11,114 bases of DNA from Elusimicrobiota bacterium. Its GTDB lineage: Bacteria; Elusimicrobiota; Elusimicrobia; Elusimicrobiales; UBA9959. Shown here piece by piece: positions 6,182 to 11,114 of the stretch. Made by a program: the position numbers and the translations under genes. The notes beneath the pieces are model-generated. The model had not been told where the DNA came from, searched no databases, and saw only the letters and a program-made list of their open reading frames with translations. Numbering within the stretch: position 1 is the first letter of the stretch; each line of letters begins with the position of its first letter. The stretch is from positions 1 through 11,114 of the forward strand of contig DNQL01000038.1 of NCBI GenBank assembly GCA_003500765.1, read 5' to 3'.

Positions 6182-7659
6182 TGTCAAAGGTAGACCTGCT
6201 GATAGTAAAGCCGGGTAGCGCCCGCAAGCAGTACAGCGTTTTTAAGGACACTCTGGCCGCCATAGAGCCGCCGCTCTGGGGGCTGATGCTGGCCGCTTTC
6301 GCACGGGAAAAGGGCTATTCGGTGGCCGTATTGGACGCCGAGGCGGAGAACCTCACTCCCGACGAAGCCGCCGCGAGTATCAAGGCCTTCGACCCCCTGC
6401 TGTGCGGCGTGATAGCCGCTGGCTCCAACCTGTCCGCCTCTACCCAAGCCATGCCCGGAGCTTCTCAGCTGCTGGGACTTATCCGCCAGGCCGCCCCGCG
6501 GCTGAAGACTTTCCTGTGGGGGCTGCATCCGTCCGCGCTGCCCGAGCGTACGCTGAAGGAAGAGAAACCCGATTTTGTGATGCAGGGCGAAGGCTTTTCC
6601 GCCACCGTCGGGTTGCTGGAGCGCCTGAAGGCCGCCCGCTCCGAGTTCGATACGCCCGGCGTGTGGTACATGAGGGGCGGCGTCGCCGTGCCCAACCCCC
6701 GCGAGCCCTTGGTCGCCGACCTTGGATCGCTGCCAATGCCGGCCTGGGACCTGGTGCCGATGGAGAGATACCGCGCGCACAATTGGCACTGCTTCGACGA
6801 CCTGGGCCGCCGTACCCCTTACGCGGTGCTTTACACCAGCCTGGGCTGCCCTTTCGACTGCCATTTCTGCGCGCTGAAGGCCCTGTTCGGCAAGCCGCAG
6901 ATACGCTACCGCCCTCCGGAGAAGGTCATCGAGGAAATAGACCTGCTGGTGGGGAAGTACGGCGTGCGAAATATCAAGGTTCTCGACGAATGCTTCATCC
7001 TCAGCCGGCCGCACGTGGAGAAGATCTGCGACCTGATCATAGAGCGCGGCTACGACCTGAACATCTGGGCCTACGCGCGTGTGGACACCATAGACCCCGC
7101 GCTGCTTGCCAAGCTTAAGAAGGCCGGCGTTAACTGGCTGGCGCTGGGCATAGAGTCCGGCAGCGAGAAGGTTCGCGGCGCCGAGAAGACGCGCAACTAC
7201 ACGCAGGAGAAGATCCGAGAGGCCGTGGACCGCATCCACGCGGCGGACATCGCCATAGTGGCCAACTTCATCTTCGGCCTGCCCGAGGACGACTTGGCCA
7301 GCATGCGGGAGACGCTGGACATGGCCAAGGCGCTCAACTGCGCCTATACCAACTTCTACACGGCAATGGCCTACCCGGGCTCGGCCCTGTATAAAGACGC
7401 GATAAAGAACGGCACCAGGCTGCCCGACAGCTGGCTGGGCTACGCCCAGTTCAGCGAGGAAACTTTGCCTTTGCCGACTAAATATTTATCTAGTGGCGAG
7501 GTGCTGGCTTTCAGGGACGCGGCTTTCGACGAGTTCCATTCCTCGCCGGCCTATCTGTCTATGATGGATAAAAAGTTCGGCCCGAAGACCGTAACGCACG
7601 TGAAAGAAATGCTTAAACTCAAGATAAAGCGGAAATACGCCGCTGGGGCGGGGAAATGA
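6181..7659 (+). CDS. B12-binding-domain radical SAM protein (second, inside the operon)
   Basis: A 492-residue protein with the same two-domain design as the leftward radical SAM gene. Residues 1-150 form the cobalamin-binding-type domain (WGLHPSALPE at 113-122 and QGEG near 135-138 match the B12-domain loops). The core carries CxxxCxxC at C223, C227 and C230 (GCPFDCHFC). PAWDLVPMERY (about 188-198) parallels PAWDLMPLERY in the other protein, so the two are probably distant paralogues. The start ATG shares one base with the transketolase stop, and AAGGAG lies at 6164-6169. It sits tightly between transketolase and heptose kinase genes, so it likely acts on the same sugar or its nucleotide form. 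C-methylation, radical dehydration/epimerisation or other carbon chemistry are all possible and cannot be separated from sequence. Confidence 0.87.
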   Translation: MSKVDLLIVKPGSARKQYSVFKDTLAAIEPPLWGLMLAAFAREKGYSVAVLDAEAENLTPDEAAASIKAFDPLLCGVIAAGSNLSASTQAMPGASQLLGLIRQAAPRLKTFLWGLHPSALPERTLKEEKPDFVMQGEGFSATVGLLERLKAARSEFDTPGVWYMRGGVAVPNPREPLVADLGSLPMPAWDLVPMERYRAHNWHCFDDLGRRTPYAVLYTSLGCPFDCHFCALKALFGKPQIRYRPPEKVIEEIDLLVGKYGVRNIKVLDECFILSRPHVEKICDLIIERGYDLNIWAYARVDTIDPALLAKLKKAGVNWLALGIESGSEKVRGAEKTRNYTQEKIREAVDRIHAADIAIVANFIFGLPEDDLASMRETLDMAKALNCAYTNFYTAMAYPGSALYKDAIKNGTRLPDSWLGYAQFSEETLPLPTKYLSSGEVLAFRDAAFDEFHSSPAYLSMMDKKFGPKTVTHVKEMLKLKIKRKYAAGAGK

Positions 7660-8639
7660 TAATCAGCAAGACGCCGTACAGGATCTCTTTTTTCGGAGGG
7701 GGGACGGACTACCCTTCCTGGTACAATGAGAACAAGGGGCAGGTTCTCAGTACCGCCATAGACAAGTACTGTTATATTACCTGCCGCTATCTGCCCCCTT
7801 TTCACGCCCATAAATTCCGGGTCGTTTATTCCAAAACCGAGGATGTTATGAGGGTTTCCGAAATAAAGCATCCTTCGGTCCGGGCCTGCCTGCAGTTCAT
7901 GAAGATAAAGGACGGGGTGGAAATACATCATGACGGCGATCTCCCGGCCCGCTCGGGCCTCGGTTCCAGCTCGGCTTTCACCGTGGGGCTCCTTAAGGCC
8001 CTCTATGCCCTTAAGGGCCATGTGGTTTCTTCGGACCAACTGGCGCGCGACGCAATATATGTCGAGCAGGTGATGCTCAAGGAGAACGTGGGGGCGCAGG
8101 ATCAGGTGATAGCCGCTTATGGGGGATGCAATATGGTCAGTTTTGGAGACAAGACCCACCTCCAGGTCCGCCCGCTCACCCTTTCTTCCCCGCGCATAAA
8201 TGAGCTGCAGGACCGCCTGATGCTGTTCTATACCGGTATCGCCCGCACCGCCAACGACATAGCCGGCGAGCAGATCCGGAAGACCCATCTGCGAAAGCGC
8301 GAGCTTACGCTGATGGGCCAGATGGTGGATCATGCGGTGGAAATACTCAATTGCGGCGGGAATATCGACGGCTTCGGCCGCCTCCTCCACGAAAGCTGGA
8401 AGCTCAAGCGAGGGTTGACCGATAAGATCACTAATGTTTTTATCGACGACGCGTATGAGGCGGCCAGGCGCGCGGGCGCCCTTGGCGGCAAGATCCTCGG
8501 CGCGGGCGGAGGCGGCTTCATGCTCTTCTTCGCGCCTCCGGGGCGGCAGAAGCGGGTACGCGCGGCGCTGAAGAAGCTGCTGAACGTGCCGTTCAGGTTC
8601 GAATACTCGGGGAGTTCCATTATCTTCTACAAGTCATGA
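7656..8639 (+). CDS. hddA: D-glycero-D-manno-heptose 7-phosphate kinase-like GHMP kinase
   Basis: A 327-residue GHMP-family kinase. It shows motif 1 TPYRISFFGGGTDYP (6-20), the ATP loop GLGSSSA (101-107) and motif 3 GAGGGGFM (282-289). The RISFFGGGTDYP opening and overall length fit HddA, which phosphorylates C1 of heptose 7-phosphate to give the 1,7-bisphosphate in the GDP-heptose route. The lincomycin octose kinase LmbP belongs to the same group, so an eight-carbon or other long-chain sugar phosphate is also possible. It overlaps the preceding radical SAM gene by ATGA and is followed directly by the matching nucleotidyltransferase. The usual partners gmhA (isomerase) and gmhB (phosphatase) are not in the window and would have to act from elsewhere. 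Confidence 0.85.
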   Translation: MIISKTPYRISFFGGGTDYPSWYNENKGQVLSTAIDKYCYITCRYLPPFHAHKFRVVYSKTEDVMRVSEIKHPSVRACLQFMKIKDGVEIHHDGDLPARSGLGSSSAFTVGLLKALYALKGHVVSSDQLARDAIYVEQVMLKENVGAQDQVIAAYGGCNMVSFGDKTHLQVRPLTLSSPRINELQDRLMLFYTGIARTANDIAGEQIRKTHLRKRELTLMGQMVDHAVEILNCGGNIDGFGRLLHESWKLKRGLTDKITNVFIDDAYEAARRAGALGGKILGAGGGGFMLFFAPPGRQKRVRAALKKLLNVPFRFEYSGSSIIFYKS

Positions 8640-9328
8640 GTATGGACGCGGTGATACTCTGTGGCGGGAAGGGAACGCGGCTGCGGGCCGTGGTCCCGGA
8701 CCGCCCTAAACCGATGGCGGCCGTCGGAGGCAAGCCGTTCCTCGAGCTGCTGATGGATTATGCTGCGGGCTACGGCTTCGTCCGTTTCGTCCTGTGCGCG
8801 GGCTACATGGGGGAGATGATCCGGGCATATTTCGCCGCGCGGGTGCTGCCGTACGAGGTGACGGTCGCGATCGAAACGGAACCGCTGGACACCGCCGGGG
8901 CGATAAAGAACGCCGAGGGCCTGATAAAAACCGGCCGTTTCCTGGCGATGAACGGCGATTCGATGGTGCGGGCGGACCTGAAAGCCTTGGCTGACTTCCA
9001 CGAGTCCAAGCGGCCGCTGGCCTCGCTGGCGGCCGCCAAGAAGGAAGACGCTTCGGCCTTTGGGACCCTGTCCGTCGGGGCTGACGGAAAACTGTTGGCC
9101 TTCAGGGAGAAAGCGGCGGCCGCCTCCGGCCTGGTTAACGCCGGTATCTATATTTTAGAGAAGGACGCTCTCGGCCTTGTCCCTGCCGGGAAGAAGTATT
9201 CGCTGGAGCGGGACCTGTTCCCCGCGCTGGCCGCGAAGGGCGCGGTGAATGTTTTTGAAGTACCGGGCGAGCTCATAGACATAGGCACCCCGGAAGGATA
9301 CAGGCAGGCAGGAGAGAAACTTCAATGA
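8636..9328 (+). CDS. hddC: Heptose 1-phosphate guanylyltransferase-like nucleotidyltransferase
   Basis: A 230-residue sugar-1-phosphate nucleotidyltransferase. The nucleotide-binding signature GGKGTRLR (10-17) and PKPM (24-27) are intact. EPLDTAGAIK (82-91) and the metal-binding NGDS (106-109) follow in the order seen in HddC and RmlA/GlmU-type folds. The short length and KPMA.VGGKPFLE pattern favour HddC, which transfers GMP from GTP to make GDP-D-glycero-alpha-D-manno-heptose; LmbO of lincomycin biosynthesis is a related GDP-octose enzyme. The choice of GTP over other NTPs is inferred from this family match and the adjacent kinase. ATG 8636 overlaps the kinase stop (ATGA); an ATG at 8642 is an alternative. 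Its Shine-Dalgarno is weak, which fits coupled translation. Confidence 0.83.
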   Translation: MSMDAVILCGGKGTRLRAVVPDRPKPMAAVGGKPFLELLMDYAAGYGFVRFVLCAGYMGEMIRAYFAARVLPYEVTVAIETEPLDTAGAIKNAEGLIKTGRFLAMNGDSMVRADLKALADFHESKRPLASLAAAKKEDASAFGTLSVGADGKLLAFREKAAAASGLVNAGIYILEKDALGLVPAGKKYSLERDLFPALAAKGAVNVFEVPGELIDIGTPEGYRQAGEKLQ

Positions 9329-10536
9329 GAATACCGTTCGGCACCATCTCGGTCACCAAAGAGTCTCGCAAACTGATAAACGAAGCCCTAGACAGCGTCA
9401 GACTTTCAAGCGGCCGGCTGGTAAAGGAATTTGAAACTAAATTTGCCGCGCTGACTGGCACCCGGGAGGCCGTGGCTGTCAGCACCGGTACCGACGCCGA
9501 TATTCTTGCGCTGGCCGTCCTTCACGACTTCGGGGCGCGGCGAGGAGACGAGGTGATCGTGCCGGCGCTGTCCTTCGTGGCCACCGGCAATGCCGTGGTT
9601 CACGCCGGCTTCAAGCCGGTGTTTGTGGATATAGAGCGCCATACGCTCAACATAGACCCGAAAAAGATAGAGCGGGTCATCACCAAAAAGACCCGCGCCA
9701 TCATGCCGGTGCACCTGATGGGGAAACCTGCCGAAATGGATGCCATCAACAAGATAGCCAAGAGGCACAATCTCTTCGTAGTGGAAGACGCCGCTGAGGC
9801 GCACGGCGCCGTTTACAAGGGCCGTAATGTCGGCACGCTGGGAGACCTGGCCGCTTATAGTACCTACATCGCCCATATTATAACTACGATAGAGGGCGGC
9901 ATAGTCACCACCGACAGAGAGGATTTTGCGGAAGTGCTGCGCTCGCTGCGCAGCCACGGCCGCGCCTGCAAGTGCAAGGTCTGCGTCATGAACTGCGGCG
10001 CCGCCAGTTACTGCGACAAGCGTTTTAAGTACGGCGCGGGCTCCGACATCCGTTTCGTATTCGAGCGCATAGGTTATTCCTGCAAGATGAACGAGCTTGA
10101 GGCCGCCGTGGGCATAGGCAGCATGACCAACTACAGGAAGATCATAGCCAAGCGCCACGCCAACCTTATCTCCATGATAGAGAAGTTCCAGAAGTTCTCG
10201 CCTTGGCTCTACACCATCAAGGAAGAGAAACACGAGCGGATAGGGCCGCACGCCTTCGCCATAATAAGAGGGGAGAAAGCCCCGTTCAGCCGCAACGAGC
10301 TGGGGCTTTATCTCGAAAAGGCGGGCATAGACACGCGTCACCTCTTCTCGTCCATGCCGACGCAGTGCCCCGGCTTTGCCTACCTGGGCCACAAGTTGGG
10401 AGACTTTCCCAACGCCGAGTATATGGGTGATAACGGCCTGCATATAGGCGTGCACCAGGACCTGGGGGCCTCCCACGTCAATTATTTCATACACACGGTG
10501 GAGGGGTTTTTGCGGGAAAAGGGTCTGGCTTTCTAG
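9325..10536 (+). CDS. DegT/DnrJ-fold PLP enzyme with Lys-to-His change: probable sugar 3-dehydratase (ColD/E1-like)
   Basis: A 403-residue fold-type I PLP protein of the DegT/DnrJ/EryC1/StrS family. D155 in VVEDAAEAHG should bind the pyridine nitrogen. In the active-site segment TYIAHIITTIEGG (179-191), H184 (codon 9874-9876) occupies the position where aminotransferases have the Schiff-base lysine. This matches the AHHITMGEGG segment of ColD and E1/RfbH, which dehydrate and deoxygenate C3 of 4-keto-6-deoxy sugars. Residues 211-234 hold five cysteines (C215, C217, C220, C224, C230) ending in DKRF, the region where E1/RfbH binds a [2Fe-2S] cluster. The upstream cluster cysteine of E1 is absent here (alanine in EDAAEA). 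The first gene-proximal ribosome site AGGAGAG (9310-9316) and an ATGA overlap place it as last gene of the operon. Simple transamination looks unlikely; dehydratase or a new variant is favoured. Confidence 0.82.
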   Translation: MRIPFGTISVTKESRKLINEALDSVRLSSGRLVKEFETKFAALTGTREAVAVSTGTDADILALAVLHDFGARRGDEVIVPALSFVATGNAVVHAGFKPVFVDIERHTLNIDPKKIERVITKKTRAIMPVHLMGKPAEMDAINKIAKRHNLFVVEDAAEAHGAVYKGRNVGTLGDLAAYSTYIAHIITTIEGGIVTTDREDFAEVLRSLRSHGRACKCKVCVMNCGAASYCDKRFKYGAGSDIRFVFERIGYSCKMNELEAAVGIGSMTNYRKIIAKRHANLISMIEKFQKFSPWLYTIKEEKHERIGPHAFAIIRGEKAPFSRNELGLYLEKAGIDTRHLFSSMPTQCPGFAYLGHKLGDFPNAEYMGDNGLHIGVHQDLGASHVNYFIHTVEGFLREKGLAF

Positions 10537-10576
10537 GGAGTCGGTCAGGCTATCGGCCTTATCAGGCTTCGAGGTT

Positions 10577-11114
10577 TTAGAATTTCCAGCGAAAAAACTC
10601 TTCCAGGAGCTGCAGGCCGCAGGCCATCCCGGCTTTATAGTGGTTTATCCTAGAGCTGGGAAGCAGTATCCGCCCTTTCTTCTCTTCTATCCTCTTCGGC
10701 TCATCCGAAGGTATTTCCGCTATCCTGAGTCCCGCCTTGGCCGCTCTTATGGACATAAGCGGTTCCCAGCTGACATGCCTGCCAAAATACTTTTCATAGA
10801 AGGCGGATCGGCGAACGTTGAGTTTGAGCTTCTCCGGGACTTCTCTGCGGTATGCCCTGAACATCACCATGGCATCGGTATAACGGAATCCGAAGAGGGC
10901 GGAGATGGTGTTGGTAAAAATCTTATTGCCTAGATGGGTTATCGCCGTGTCGTCGTAGCTTTTCGCCGCGCCCTTGTAGCGGGATGCTATCACCATATCG
11001 TAGCCTGATCGGATTTTTTCGGCGAGGAGGGGTATCGTCTCCAGGACCGAATTCCCGTCCGGGCTGAATACGATCACTATATCTTCCCGGTGGAGTGCGC
11101 CCCATCTGGTAGAC
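10577..11114 (-). CDS. Glycosyltransferase family 2, C-terminal part (runs off the window)
   Basis: The open frame enters from the right edge and ends at a TAA (10579-10577); about 179 residues are visible and no start lies in the window. Reading from the edge, the frame continues smoothly (W-G-A-L-H-R-E-D) into VFSPDGNS, the equivalent of the DXD-type segment of GT-A glycosyltransferases. It then gives VIASRYKGAAKS, matching the SRY motif of dolichyl-phosphate-mannose-synthase-like GT2 enzymes. The tail lacks transmembrane helices, so this is not a fused DPMS/GtrB membrane type in the part seen. A GTG at 11075-11077 is inside the conserved fold and is not a start. It faces the operon across 40 bp with no clear terminator hairpin. 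Confidence 0.8.
   Translation of the reverse strand, partial: STRWGALHREDIVIVFSPDGNSVLETIPLLAEKIRSGYDMVIASRYKGAAKSYDDTAITHLGNKIFTNTISALFGFRYTDAMVMFRAYRREVPEKLKLNVRRSAFYEKYFGRHVSWEPLMSIRAAKAGLRIAEIPSDEPKRIEEKKGRILLPSSRINHYKAGMACGLQLLEEFFRWKF

Noticed and set aside
9325..10536. Ordinary sugar aminotransferase (perosamine synthase type) for the DegT-family gene.
   Set aside because: The Schiff-base lysine position is histidine and a cysteine-rich segment is present, both unlike aminotransferases of this family.
10537..10576. Bidirectional terminator between the operon and the glycosyltransferase gene.
   Set aside because: The 40-bp gap has repeated AGGCT words in direct orientation but no inverted repeat long enough for a hairpin.
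1..11114. CRISPR arrays, tRNA/rRNA genes, insertion sequences or integrase genes.
   Set aside because: I saw no regularly spaced repeats, no RNA gene signatures and no transposase or recombinase motifs on either strand.

Overview
The window is a sugar-nucleotide and surface-polysaccharide biosynthesis locus from a bacterium (O-antigen, capsule or S-layer glycan type). Complete genes lie end to end, several of them sugar-modifying enzymes, with one glycosyltransferase running off the right edge. GDP-fucose-type and GDP-heptose-type enzymes point to a Gram-negative cell envelope. The main operon is GC-rich yet uses ATA (Ile) and AGG (Arg) codons freely. With the B12-domain radical SAM proteins, this suggests an uncultured, probably anaerobic lineage (Elusimicrobiota/Omnitrophota or deltaproteobacterial type). 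That placement is a low-confidence guess; no marker gene is present.

Layout. 1-202: short AT-richer stretch with no supported gene. 203-1675 (-): B12-binding-domain radical SAM protein. 1676-1796: divergent promoter region. 1797-2402 (+): hexapeptide-repeat acetyltransferase. 2386-3345 (-): GDP-L-fucose/colitose synthase-like reductase, overlapping the acetyltransferase tail to tail by 17 bp. 3346-3445: second divergent promoter region. 3446-10536 (+): seven-gene operon in which every junction overlaps (8, 4, 1, 4, 4 and 4 bp): extended SDR, transketolase N-half, transketolase C-half, second radical SAM protein, heptose-7-phosphate kinase (hddA-like), heptose-1-phosphate guanylyltransferase (hddC-like), and a DegT/DnrJ-fold PLP enzyme. 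10577-11114 (-): C-terminal part of a family-2 glycosyltransferase, converging on the operon.

How the genes may work together (inference). The split transketolase could make or extend a ketose phosphate. The GHMP kinase and nucleotidyltransferase would phosphorylate and GDP-activate the resulting long-chain sugar, the logic used for GDP-D-glycero-D-manno-heptose and, with a transaldolase, for the GDP-octose of lincomycin biosynthesis. The SDR, the radical SAM enzyme and the PLP enzyme would then remodel the GDP-sugar. The PLP enzyme is the most striking protein. Its Schiff-base lysine is replaced by histidine, as in the 3-dehydratases ColD and E1/RfbH. It also has a five-cysteine segment where E1/RfbH carries iron-sulfur ligands, but with different spacing and without the usual upstream cysteine. 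No gmhA, gmhB, gmd, flippase or polymerase is visible, so the pathway is incomplete within this window.
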